DNA of 64,000 bases from JADKHC01 sp047600805 (GTDB lineage Bacteria > Verrucomicrobiota > Verrucomicrobiia > Opitutales > Opitutaceae). The stretch spans positions 2,852,001-2,916,000 of the forward strand of contig JASGKG010000001.1 of NCBI GenBank assembly GCA_047600805.1, written 5' to 3'. Positions 20,684 through 28,480 of the stretch are shown here, piece by piece (position 1 is the first letter of the stretch; each line of letters starts with the position of its first letter). The position numbers were made by a program, and so were the translations under genes. The notes beneath the pieces were generated by a model. That model did not search any database and was not told the DNA's origin. It saw nothing but the letters and a program-made list of their open reading frames with translations.

Positions 20684-22807
20684 GTGCCCGTGGCCAAATT
20701 TTACCTCTCCGTTATGATCGGAATTGTCGCTCTTTCCGGCAGCCTCTCTGCCTCCGATAATCCACTGCTCACGCCCAGTGACCTGCAGTTCGGGTACCCG
20801 AAATTCGATCAAATCCGCAACGGGCACTTCCGTCCCGCCTACACGCAAGGCATGGCCGACCACCTGCTCGAGGTCGATGCGATCGCCAACAACCCGGAGG
20901 CGCCCACCTTTGAAAACACAATCACGGCGCTTGAGCGTTGCGGCCAGTTGCTCGCGAACGCCACCCGCATCTTTGATGGTCTGAACGCGACCAATACCAA
21001 TCCCGAGATGGAAGCGGTCGAACAAGAAATGGCGCCCAAGCTCGCCGCCCACGCTGACGCCATCTTGATGAACCCGCGGCTGTTCTCTCGCGTTTCTGCT
21101 CTCTACGAGAAGCGTAGCGAGTTGAAACTGGATCCCGAGTCGTTGTACGCGCTGGAGCGATACCACAAAGACTTCGTCCGAGCCGGTGCCCAACTTTCAG
21201 CTACCGACCAAAACTGTTTGCGCGAACTCAATGCCGAGATCGCAACATTGCAGGCTTCGTTTTCCCAAAATGTCCTAAAAGAGGTCAACGCGTCCGCCGT
21301 GCTCGTCACCCACCGCGACGAACTCGCCGGGTGGTCCGAGACGTCCATCGCTGCTGCAGCTGACGCCGCAAAAGCCGCCGGTCACGAAGGGCAATACCTC
21401 GTCCGACTGGTTAATACCACCGGGCAGCCTCCGCTCAGCCAGCTCCAGAATCGCGCTCTCCGCGAAAAGATTCTGCGCGCATCGCTCGCTCGCGGCTCAC
21501 GCGGCGGCGATTTTGACACGCGCGGCATCGTGACTCGACTCGCCAAACTCCGGGCCGAACGCGCCGCGTTACTCGGTTTTGCTAATCACGCTGAATTTGT
21601 TCTAGCCGACCAAACCGCTGGTTCGGTTTCGGCGGTCAACGGTCTCCTCCAAAAGCTCGCACCACCTGCCGTCGCTAATGCCCGCCGAGAAGCCGCCGAC
21701 CTTCAGCGGCTCCTCGAAAAAGACATCCCTGGCGCCAAACTCGAAGCGTGGGACTGGGCTTTCTACACAGAAAAGGTGCGCGCGGAAAAATACGCCTTCG
21801 ACGAAGAACAGCTGCGGCCCTACTTCGAAATGAACCACGTGTTAATCGACGGAGTGTTCTACGCCGCCACACGACTCTATGGGATCACATTTAAAGAACG
21901 CAAAGACTTGCCTCTATATCACCCGGATACGCGCGTCTTCGAAGTCTTCGACGCCGACGGCACGTCGCTCGCGCTGTTGATCATCGACTGGTATGAGCGT
22001 CCGTCGAAACGCGGCGGAGCGTGGGCTCTCTCGTACGGCATTCAGTCGTCGCTCCTCGGAACGCGCCCGATCGTTGCCAACCATCTCAATATCCCCAAAC
22101 CGACCGCTGGCGAACCCACGCTTCTTACACGCGACGAGGTGAACGCCGCGTTTCACGAGTTTGGCCACAACCTGCACGATATCCTCTCCGCCGTGCGTTA
22201 CCCGCGCTTCGCCGGCACAAGCGTTCCCACCGACTTCGTCGAGTTCCCATCGCAAGTAAACGAAATGTGGATGGACTGGCCGGGGGTTCTCAACAACTAC
22301 GCGAAACACTACAAAACCGGCGCCCCCCTGCCAGCCGAATTCATCGCGAAATTGAAAGCCGCCGAAAAGTTCAACCAGGGCTTCGTCACTACCGAATATC
22401 TTGCGGCTGCCCTGCTCGATCAGGCCTGGCACCAGATCTCAGCTGCGCAGGTTCCAGATGCGGACGGAGCGCTCGCCTTCGAAGCCGCCGCTCTCAAACG
22501 CGTCGGGCTCGATTTTGGGCCCGTGCCGCCGCGTTACCGCAGCACGTATTTTTCCCACATCTTCACGACCGGCTACGCCGCCGGGTATTATTCGTACATT
22601 TGGAGCGAGGTGCTGGACGCTGACGCTGGCGAATGGTTTAAGCAACACGGCGGCCTTTCGCGAACAGGAGGCGATCGATATCGCTCATGCGTGCTCTCTA
22701 GAGGCGGCAGCGCCGACGCGATGGAGCTTTACCGAAAGTTCCGCGGCGGTGATCCGTCTTTGGAGCCACTCCTGGCGCGCCGCGGTTTGTCCACTCCGTC
22801 GAAGTAA
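20684..22807 (+). CDS. dcp: M3-family zinc metallopeptidase (dipeptidyl carboxypeptidase type)
   Basis: The 707-residue protein has the Zn-binding HExxH motif in NAAFHEFGHNLHDIL (near residue 490) and the downstream third ligand region FVEFPSQVNEMWM. Both are typical of Dcp and oligopeptidase A. A weak signal peptide (VMIGIVALSGSLSAS) suggests a periplasmic location, as for Dcp, which removes C-terminal dipeptides. The GTG at 20684 is used here; another GTG two codons on is equally possible. Length fits the family. It stands alone between unrelated genes. Confidence 0.9.
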   Translation: MPVAKFYLSVMIGIVALSGSLSASDNPLLTPSDLQFGYPKFDQIRNGHFRPAYTQGMADHLLEVDAIANNPEAPTFENTITALERCGQLLANATRIFDGLNATNTNPEMEAVEQEMAPKLAAHADAILMNPRLFSRVSALYEKRSELKLDPESLYALERYHKDFVRAGAQLSATDQNCLRELNAEIATLQASFSQNVLKEVNASAVLVTHRDELAGWSETSIAAAADAAKAAGHEGQYLVRLVNTTGQPPLSQLQNRALREKILRASLARGSRGGDFDTRGIVTRLAKLRAERAALLGFANHAEFVLADQTAGSVSAVNGLLQKLAPPAVANARREAADLQRLLEKDIPGAKLEAWDWAFYTEKVRAEKYAFDEEQLRPYFEMNHVLIDGVFYAATRLYGITFKERKDLPLYHPDTRVFEVFDADGTSLALLIIDWYERPSKRGGAWALSYGIQSSLLGTRPIVANHLNIPKPTAGEPTLLTRDEVNAAFHEFGHNLHDILSAVRYPRFAGTSVPTDFVEFPSQVNEMWMDWPGVLNNYAKHYKTGAPLPAEFIAKLKAAEKFNQGFVTTEYLAAALLDQAWHQISAAQVPDADGALAFEAAALKRVGLDFGPVPPRYRSTYFSHIFTTGYAAGYYSYIWSEVLDADAGEWFKQHGGLSRTGGDRYRSCVLSRGGSADAMELYRKFRGGDPSLEPLLARRGLSTPSK

Positions 22808-22864
22808 CAACGACATTCTCAAGCCGCTCTTTGACGGCTGGAAAAATCCTAACAGATTTCCCCG

Positions 22865-23293
22865 ATGGAAAACACGACCTTGGAACCTTATTTGTTTTTC
22901 GGCGGGCGATGCGAAGAAGCCGTTGCATTCTATGGCTCCGCGCTTGGTGCGAAAGTCGAGATGATGATGCGCTACAATGAAAGTCCGCAACCTATGCCGC
23001 CGGGCGCAATTCCTCCCGGCTTTGATAATAAAGTGATGCACGCGTCGCTCACCATTGGCGGCAAACGGCTCATGGTTTCCGATGGTAACGAGCAAGGTGC
23101 AAAGTTCGACGGGTTTGCCCTCTCACTTTCATATCCCAGCAAAACCGAGGCCGAAAAAGCATTTAATGCTCTCGCCCAAGGCGGAAGCATAAACATGCCG
23201 TTGAGCCAAACATTTTGGTCTCCGCTGTTCGGTATGGTCACCGACGGCTTTGGCGTACTCTGGATGATTAGCCTGGACACTCCCAAATCGTAG
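22865..23293 (+). CDS. PhnB/YjdN-like VOC-fold protein
   Basis: The 142-residue cytoplasmic protein has the paired beta-alpha-beta modules of the vicinal-oxygen-chelate fold. The start PYLFFGGRCEEAVAFYGSAL and the end FWSPLFGMVTDGFGVLWMIS are characteristic of the PhnB-like subgroup (often named 3-demethylubiquinone methyltransferase-like). The metal-ligand set is incomplete, as is common in this group, and no specific reaction can be assigned. The ATG is the first possible start, 57 bases after the peptidase gene. Confidence 0.85.
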   Translation: MENTTLEPYLFFGGRCEEAVAFYGSALGAKVEMMMRYNESPQPMPPGAIPPGFDNKVMHASLTIGGKRLMVSDGNEQGAKFDGFALSLSYPSKTEAEKAFNALAQGGSINMPLSQTFWSPLFGMVTDGFGVLWMISLDTPKS

Positions 23294-23322
23294 TTCACAA
23301 GAAAACGCCCCTACGACGCTGT

Positions 23323-23356
23323 GTCCCGAATGGGACCTACCGGAGCTCTCTCCGGT
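23323..23356. repeat. Two adjacent small hairpins in the intergenic region
   Basis: GTCCC/GGGAC with a GAAT loop is followed two bases on by ACCGGAG/CTCCGGT with a CTCT-type loop. There is no T-run, so this is not a classical terminator. It may be a REP-like element or stabilise the end of the upstream transcript. Confidence 0.45.
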
Positions 23357-23491
23357 GGCGTGGAGCAATTCAGCCAATAAATGCGCGACGTTCCGATGTC
23401 GCACCGCAAGATCGTTTGCGCGCTCGTTCTGCTTGTTTCTTGACCAGACGTTTCCCTGTAATGAAAAGAGTCTGAGCATCCCAGCCCTACT

Positions 23492-24145
23492 ATGAATCAA
23501 AGAGCGGTCTTGGTCGTCCTGTCGTTGGCATCCTTCCTGGTGGGTTGCCACGGGCCGCGAGCGACAAAACCGACGATCGAGCAGACGAAAGTACTGGCTC
23601 CTGTTCTTCCGAAGCCCGCGCCGCCTCCTGTAGTTTACACCGCCAATGTGCGCGCGGCAAATTCGAGGCTGAGCATTCCGGCGGGGCGCTGGAAGATGAT
23701 TATCTGCCACCACAGCGCGTTGGAAAAGGGCAACGCTGCCGTCTACGATAGGGATCATCGCAAACGCGGAATGGAAAACGGCCTCGCCTACCACTTTGTT
23801 ATCGGTAAGGGCATCGATTCCGGCGACGGCGAAATCGAAATCGGCAATCGGTGGTATCGCCAAATAAAAGGCGGCCATGTACGTGATGATAAAATCAACG
23901 AAATCGCGATCGGCATCTGCTTGGTCGGTAACTTTGAAAAGCACAAACCCACCGATCGCCAGATCGCCGCACTCAAAGAGCTTCTCATTTATCTTCGCGA
24001 TGAAGTCGTGGGCGCACCCGTTATATTCATGGTTCACACTGAGGCCGATCCCGGCCACACCGAATGCCCGGGAAAATACTTCCCAACGGAGGAAATGCAC
24101 CGACTCTTCACGCCTCCAGCGCCGCCCAAACCTTCCGGCAAGTAA
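23492..24145 (+). CDS. N-acetylmuramoyl-L-alanine amidase lipoprotein (Amidase_2/PGRP fold)
   Basis: The 217-residue protein has a lipoprotein signal with lipobox LVGC (Cys about 18) and a Pro-rich linker. A zinc amidase domain follows. Metal and catalytic residues are visible in MIICHHSALEKGN and in the C-terminal HTEADPGHTECPGKYFP, which matches the type 2 amidase pattern. It probably cuts the bond between muramic acid and the stem peptide in the periplasm, from an outer-membrane anchor, as AmpD/AmiD-type enzymes do. No beta-lactamase or ampG is adjacent. Confidence 0.9.
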   Translation: MNQRAVLVVLSLASFLVGCHGPRATKPTIEQTKVLAPVLPKPAPPPVVYTANVRAANSRLSIPAGRWKMIICHHSALEKGNAAVYDRDHRKRGMENGLAYHFVIGKGIDSGDGEIEIGNRWYRQIKGGHVRDDKINEIAIGICLVGNFEKHKPTDRQIAALKELLIYLRDEVVGAPVIFMVHTEADPGHTECPGKYFPTEEMHRLFTPPAPPKPSGK

Positions 24146-24203
24146 CTGCAAAAAAAACGTGCTGTAGCGCTTGCTTAATTAAGTTTTCACTTAAGTTATC
24201 GGC

Positions 24204-24530
24204 ATGCAGAGCTTGCTTGCCATTGCCGATCCTACGCGACGCCGCATCGTCGAACTCCTCGCCGAACGCGATCGCACCGCCGGTGAACTCGTCGACGAAT
24301 TCGACATGACTGCGCCGGCGATCTCCCAACACTTGAAAGTACTGCGGGAAGCCGGGCTCGTCACTGTACGCGCAGAAGGACGGTCCCGCGTACAAATGCT
24401 CAATCCTGCCGGGTTCGACGAACTCGACGCCTGGCTGAAAAAAACCCGCGCATTCTGGTCTCGTCGACTCGACGCCCTTGAACGCGAGCTGCGCGCCGAC
24501 GACGCCAGAAAGAAATCTCCCAAAAAATGA
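24204..24530 (+). CDS. ArsR-family winged-helix transcriptional regulator
   Basis: This 108-residue DNA-binding protein has the typical opening LLAIADPTRRRIVELLAERD. The recognition helix region FDMTAPAISQHLKVLREAGL and the wing VTVRAEGRSRVQMLNP follow. It has no metal-binding cysteines, which places it with the ArsR regulators paired with SRPBCC proteins rather than metal sensors. Its stop overlaps the start of the downstream SRPBCC gene by 4 bases, so the two form a unit. It probably autoregulates. Confidence 0.92.
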   Translation: MQSLLAIADPTRRRIVELLAERDRTAGELVDEFDMTAPAISQHLKVLREAGLVTVRAEGRSRVQMLNPAGFDELDAWLKKTRAFWSRRLDALERELRADDARKKSPKK

Positions 24531-25090
24531 AATCCAATCCCGACAACCATGCCCATGGCGAATTCACCGCGCCCGGCGAAGTACGAATCGTCCGCCTCCT
24601 CCCTGGTCCCATCGAACGTGTTTGGGAATTTTTAACCAATCCTGAAAAACGCGCTCGTTGGCTCTGCGGAGGGGTTATGGAACAGAAGGCAGGTGGCAAA
24701 GTGGAATTCGCGATGCATCACAAAAATATCGCGCCCGACGAGACACCGCCCGCGAAATGGGCGCACGTGCAAGATCCCGGCGTTACCTTTGAAGGTCGCG
24801 TGCTCCGCTGTGAACCACCGCGCCTGCTCGTGTTTACCTTCGGCAGCGACGACTCAGTCGCAACCTTCGAACTTTCAACGCAGGGGAAACAAGTCCTGCT
24901 CACGCTCACGCACCGCACCACCGGCGAGGAGGAAATCGCCGAACTCACCAACTATGCTTCCGGCTGGCACAGCCACCTGAACCTCTTGATTGCGCTACTC
25001 GAAGGCGCGCCCCGTCCTCCGTTTTGGGCGACGCACATGAAACTCTTGGCGGAATACGAAAAGCTCCGTCCCTCCACCAAGGCGGTGTAA
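24527..25090 (+). CDS. SRPBCC (AHSA1-like) domain protein
   Basis: The 187-residue protein has the START-like fold seen in Aha1-type proteins: RIVRLLPGPIERVWEFLTNP at the start, then KRARWLCGG, and a final long helix NLLIALLEGAPRPPFWATH. Members bind hydrophobic ligands in a cavity, but the ligand here is unknown. Translational coupling to the ArsR regulator is the common genomic arrangement for this family and suggests a joint response to a small molecule. Confidence 0.9.
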   Translation: MKSNPDNHAHGEFTAPGEVRIVRLLPGPIERVWEFLTNPEKRARWLCGGVMEQKAGGKVEFAMHHKNIAPDETPPAKWAHVQDPGVTFEGRVLRCEPPRLLVFTFGSDDSVATFELSTQGKQVLLTLTHRTTGEEEIAELTNYASGWHSHLNLLIALLEGAPRPPFWATHMKLLAEYEKLRPSTKAV

Positions 25091-25212
25091 GAAACGCCAT
25101 TCCATTTCACCATTGTGGGCACGGAGGCAGTTCGGCAGCGCATATTCCGGATGTGCGCACCTTGGGCTTCGCCGTGCCCGCAATGACCGACAAAACCAAA
25201 AAAACATCAGTC

Positions 25213-25947
25213 ATGAACAACACATCCACTGCATCTCAAAAAATCGTTTCTCCGGAAGAATGGCTCGCCGCACGGCGTGAATTCCTGCGCGAAGAAAAAG
25301 CGTTCACTCATGCACGCGCTCGCCTCGCTGAAAAGCGCCGCGCCTTGCCCTGGGTAAAAGTCACCAAGAACTACACCTTCGAAGCGCCCGGCGGCCGCAT
25401 CTCGCTCAACGATTTGTTTGAAGGCAGGAGCCAACTCATCATTCAACACTTCATGCTCGCTCCCGGTTGGGAAGAAGGCTGCCGCGGCTGCTCCTTTGCC
25501 TCGGATCATTTCGACGGAGCGTTGCCCCACCTGAACGCACGCGACATTTCCTTCGCCGCTGTTTCACGCGCGCCGCTCGTCGAGATCGAACGTTTCAAGG
25601 ACCGCATGGGCTGGTTGTTCCCCTGGGTCTCCTCACAGGGCACCACGTTCAATCAAGATTACGGTGTCACGTTCACGCCCGAAGAATATGCGGACGGCAA
25701 CAAGAACTACAACTACGGCACCACGCCTGCGATGGATGAAGAAATGCCCGGCCTCAGCGTCTTCACTCGCAACGAAGACGGTGAAATTTTCCACACCTAT
25801 TCGACATATGCACGGGGCCTCGATCCGGTCATCAATACCTACAACCTGATCGATCTCACTCCGAACGGCCGCAACGAAGATCCGGAAAGGCCGATGAGTT
25901 GGGTGCGGCACCACGACCGTTATGAAGCGCACGTTGCCGCGCGCTGA
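25213..25947 (+). CDS. DUF899 thioredoxin-like protein
   Basis: The 244-residue protein matches the DUF899 family, with an opening VSPEEWLAARREFLREEKAF, then LFEGRSQLIIQHFMLAPGWE and a Cys pair in EGCRGCSFASDH. It ends with a typical His-containing tail (RHHDRYE). The fold is thioredoxin-like; the activity is not established. The ATG at 25213 best fits the family start, and an in-frame ATG ten codons earlier (25183) is an alternative. It follows the ArsR-SRPBCC pair on the same strand and overlaps the next gene by 26 bases. Confidence 0.88.
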   Translation: MNNTSTASQKIVSPEEWLAARREFLREEKAFTHARARLAEKRRALPWVKVTKNYTFEAPGGRISLNDLFEGRSQLIIQHFMLAPGWEEGCRGCSFASDHFDGALPHLNARDISFAAVSRAPLVEIERFKDRMGWLFPWVSSQGTTFNQDYGVTFTPEEYADGNKNYNYGTTPAMDEEMPGLSVFTRNEDGEIFHTYSTYARGLDPVINTYNLIDLTPNGRNEDPERPMSWVRHHDRYEAHVAAR

Positions 25948-26224
25948 TTCTTTTCACCGCAGCGTCCGCTGGATTTTGCCAGCGGCGCTGCTCGCCCTTA
26001 CGCCCAAATGCCTTTTGTGCGTACTCGCTTACGTTGGCCTCGGCACAGCACTGGGCTTGAGCGGACCAGAAATATGCGGTGCAACCACGGGCATTTCGCA
26101 CCACTGGGCAACACCGTTCGCCATCACCAGCTTCGCTTTGTCGGTTTTAGGTATTTCGTTTTACGTGTGGCACCGAAGGCCGGCTTCCAAAAAACGATCC
26201 CAGACAACGCCAGGGAATTCTTAG
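25922..26224 (+). CDS. Small membrane protein with a CLLC motif
   Basis: The 100-residue protein has two predicted transmembrane helices, around ILPAALLALTPKCLLCVLAY and FAITSFALSVLGISFYVW. The motif PKCLLC at the end of the first helix recalls small MerC-like proteins, but I cannot assign the family. It overlaps the DUF899 gene by 26 bases in another frame, so it is probably translated from the same message. Confidence 0.65.
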   Translation: MKRTLPRADSFHRSVRWILPAALLALTPKCLLCVLAYVGLGTALGLSGPEICGATTGISHHWATPFAITSFALSVLGISFYVWHRRPASKKRSQTTPGNS

Positions 26225-26377
26225 GTGCTTTAATTTAGCTAGAAAATGGCCAGCGAGATGCGTGGAGCATGATAGCGGCGTAAAGACCGAAGAGATCTGA
26301 GTGCCCGCTCGACCTGCTAGCCTTTTTCTAAGAATAACGCGCAGTCCCTCCCGCCTTTTGCGACGGGTGCGTCTAAT

Positions 26378-26833
26378 TCACTTCGAACCGCGTAGAGCCT
26401 CTGCCTCTTTGTCGGCCCATTCGACGAACTGAGCGATTTCCTCATCCGTCAGGCGAGCCTCGGCGTGCGCCAGGCGATAGGACACGAGCGGCATTCTTCG
26501 TTGCGATACTTCGTCGGCGCAATCCTCCAACGCCTGCGCCGCGCGTGTTGGCGGAAGGCGTCCGAACTCGGAAAAATTAACCACCTCTCGACCGCGTTTC
26601 ACATGATTATCCAGCAACGCATATACCGGTTGGATCTGCGAGTACCAGGGATAGTCGGTGTTGTTCGAGTGGCAGTCGTAACAGGCTTTTAGGAAAAGCA
26701 ACTTCACCACCGCCGGCGGCGTGCGCGCCTCAAGCAGGTCGAGCTTGGCGGGAGCGATTTTCGCCGACCGCTCGGGTCGAATAAACTGCATCGCTATAAA
26801 ACCGAGAGTCATTGCAAAAAAGACACGTTTCAT
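26378..26833 (-). CDS. Haem-binding domain protein (cytochrome c-like, exported)
   Basis: The 151-residue protein starts at the ATG at 26833, giving a membrane or signal segment (VFFAMTLGFIAMQFI). A single c-type haem motif CYDCHSNNTDYPWYS follows (CYDCH at residues 51-55), with the downstream pattern PVYALLDNHVKRGREVVNFS. This is the haem-binding domain (PF14376-like) seen in small exported proteins, often next to redox genes. A frame extension of 40 codons upstream is rejected. It diverges from the response regulator at 27126, and the intervening region carries the shared inverted-repeat motif, so it may belong to the electron-transfer regulon. Confidence 0.85.
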   Translation of the reverse strand: MKRVFFAMTLGFIAMQFIRPERSAKIAPAKLDLLEARTPPAVVKLLFLKACYDCHSNNTDYPWYSQIQPVYALLDNHVKRGREVVNFSEFGRLPPTRAAQALEDCADEVSQRRMPLVSYRLAHAEARLTDEEIAQFVEWADKEAEALRGSK

Positions 26834-26953
26834 GGTCGAGATTCCCCTGCGCAGCACCCGCCTCGAGCGAGCAGCCCTTTGGCCGAAGCTCGCAAGGAGC
26901 GCTGAAGCATCGCAACACGCTGCTCGGACGCCCGATTTAGGAAAGTGCGACAC

Positions 26954-26975
26954 GGTAACAGCTCCGTTACGGTTG
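26954..26975. promoter_or_regulatory. Inverted-repeat operator candidate, copy 1
   Basis: The motif GTAACAGNNCCGTTACGGTT occurs here between the haem-binding gene and the response regulator gene, and again at 31519. The core GTAAC-N6-GTTAC is a perfect inverted repeat. A degenerate copy (GGTTACGTTTAG) lies at about 26999-27010. It could be the binding site of the adjacent OmpR-type regulator. Confidence 0.6.
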
Positions 26976-27125
26976 CTCTGTCGTGAAGCGGGTCACCGCG
27001 GTTACGTTTAGCTCGGAAGCGGTCGCGCACGATCCGTTTGCTAAGCCCAAAGATCTGGTGCGTCCGTTTGCGTTTTTGTCCCAACCACGCTCCTTATCCA
27101 AGACGTCGCCTACCTCCGAAGAGCC

Positions 27126-27803
27126 ATGCGAATCCTCGTTATAGAAGATGAAGCTCAACTCGCGCGGCATATCACCAGCGCGCTCACCCGCAACGGCCAC
27201 ACACCCACCGCACGTTTCGACGGCAACCAAGGACTGCAATGCGCGCTCAGGGAGCCGCCGGATCTCGTCGTCCTCGACCTGAATTTGCCGGGTATCGACG
27301 GACTCACGCTCCTGGGTAAACTGCGCGCCACGAACCGCACCTCTCGCGTTTTGATCCTCACGGCCCGCAGCGAAGTGGAACATCGCGTTAAGGGCCTCAA
27401 AGCAGGCGCAGACGATTACCTGACCAAACCATTTTCAATGGACGAACTTGTCGCGCGCGTGGAGGCACTCGGCCGGCGCGGCACATCGAGCGAGACGGGA
27501 GATTTGCTCCAAGTCGCCGACCTTACGATGGACGTGCAGCACCGGAAGGTCACCCGGGCGGGCACCCCGATCACCCTTTCGCCGCGAGAATTCGACGTAT
27601 TGCAAGTCTTGATACAAGAACCCGGCCGGGTGTTTTCGCGCACCGAGCTCTGCGAACGCGTTTGGCAGCGCGACCACGAGTACGATACTCGCACGGTCGA
27701 GATGTTCATCGCGCGGCTGAGGAAGAAGATCGATCACGGTTTCTCCGCTCAACTGATCACGACGATTCGCTCGGTTGGTTATTCCCTGCGCGCTCCAGCC
27801 TGA
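27126..27803 (+). CDS. OmpR-family response regulator
   Basis: The 225-residue protein has a receiver domain (ILVIEDEAQLARHI, phosphorylation site Asp51 in VVLDLNLPGIDG, conserved Lys in DDYLTKPF). A C-terminal winged helix follows (LSPREFDVLQVLIQEPGRVF, then RTVEMFIARLRKKI). It belongs to the QseB/PmrA-like subgroup. The partner kinase is at 28477, with a copper protein gene between them. Its target is probably the repeated motif found upstream of itself and of the multihaem cytochrome. Confidence 0.93.
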   Translation: MRILVIEDEAQLARHITSALTRNGHTPTARFDGNQGLQCALREPPDLVVLDLNLPGIDGLTLLGKLRATNRTSRVLILTARSEVEHRVKGLKAGADDYLTKPFSMDELVARVEALGRRGTSSETGDLLQVADLTMDVQHRKVTRAGTPITLSPREFDVLQVLIQEPGRVFSRTELCERVWQRDHEYDTRTVEMFIARLRKKIDHGFSAQLITTIRSVGYSLRAPA

Positions 27804-27841
27804 ACGTCGCCGCAGCGCCCTCACTATTTTCCAGCTCCACC

Positions 27842-28480
27842 ATGCTTCGCTTACTATTGATTGTTTCTCTTGCAGCCATTTTCTCAGCCGACTCCCTCTG
27901 CGCGGCTTCGATCGAGGGTCATGTGACTCTGCCTAAAGCACCAGCGCCCGCGGTGATCAGCCAGCGCTACGAAGTCGTTTCTCAAAGCGGTGTCATCAGC
28001 GTCAATCCGCCCCTCGCCATCGTGTACCTTGAAGGGAAATTTGAGCGCACCGCCGACCCCAAGGTCGAGCAGATGAAGCAACACGACTTCACGTTTTATC
28101 CTGCGGTGCTTCCCATTCAGGTGGGGACGCGCGTGGAATTTCCCAACGAAGACGATGCTTACCACAACATTTTCTCGTATTCTGCTCCGAAGCGCTTCGA
28201 CCTGGGGCGCTACCGCAAAGACGAGCACCCGGTGCCTTCCGAAGTCTTCGACAAAGCAGGACTCGTCACGCTGCGATGCGACATCCACGAACACATGCGC
28301 GCGATCATCCTGGTTTTGGAAACTCCCCATTTCGTCCTGAGCGGGCCCGACGGAAACTTTCGGCTGAGTGACGTTCCCGCGGGCCGCTACGTCCTGAAGG
28401 CGTGGATCAACAGCAAAACGACGCTCGAGCGGCCCATTGAGATTCCGCCCGACGGCGTTCTCCGGGTCGACTTTCCGTGA
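27842..28480 (+). CDS. Exported type-1 copper (cupredoxin-like) protein with a C-terminal Ig-like domain
   Basis: The 212-residue protein has a signal peptide (residues 1-22). The cupredoxin part carries His108 (EDDAYHNIFSYS) and the cluster Cys146-x2-His149 with Met152 (RCDIHEHMRA), the ligand set of type-1 copper sites. The last 45 residues (GPDGNFRLSDVPAGRYVLKA) form a carboxypeptidase-regulatory-like beta domain. Similar proteins lie in electron-transfer gene sets. Its place between regulator and kinase, with a 4-base overlap to the kinase, suggests a periplasmic electron carrier or a copper or redox sensor for the system. A longer frame upstream overlaps the regulator gene and is not used. 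Confidence 0.82.
   Translation: MLRLLLIVSLAAIFSADSLCAASIEGHVTLPKAPAPAVISQRYEVVSQSGVISVNPPLAIVYLEGKFERTADPKVEQMKQHDFTFYPAVLPIQVGTRVEFPNEDDAYHNIFSYSAPKRFDLGRYRKDEHPVPSEVFDKAGLVTLRCDIHEHMRAIILVLETPHFVLSGPDGNFRLSDVPAGRYVLKAWINSKTTLERPIEIPPDGVLRVDFP

Noticed and set aside
25024..25212. Longer N-terminus for the DUF899 protein
   Set aside because: The extra residues overlap the SRPBCC gene in another frame and do not match the family; the ATG at 25213 fits the usual start.
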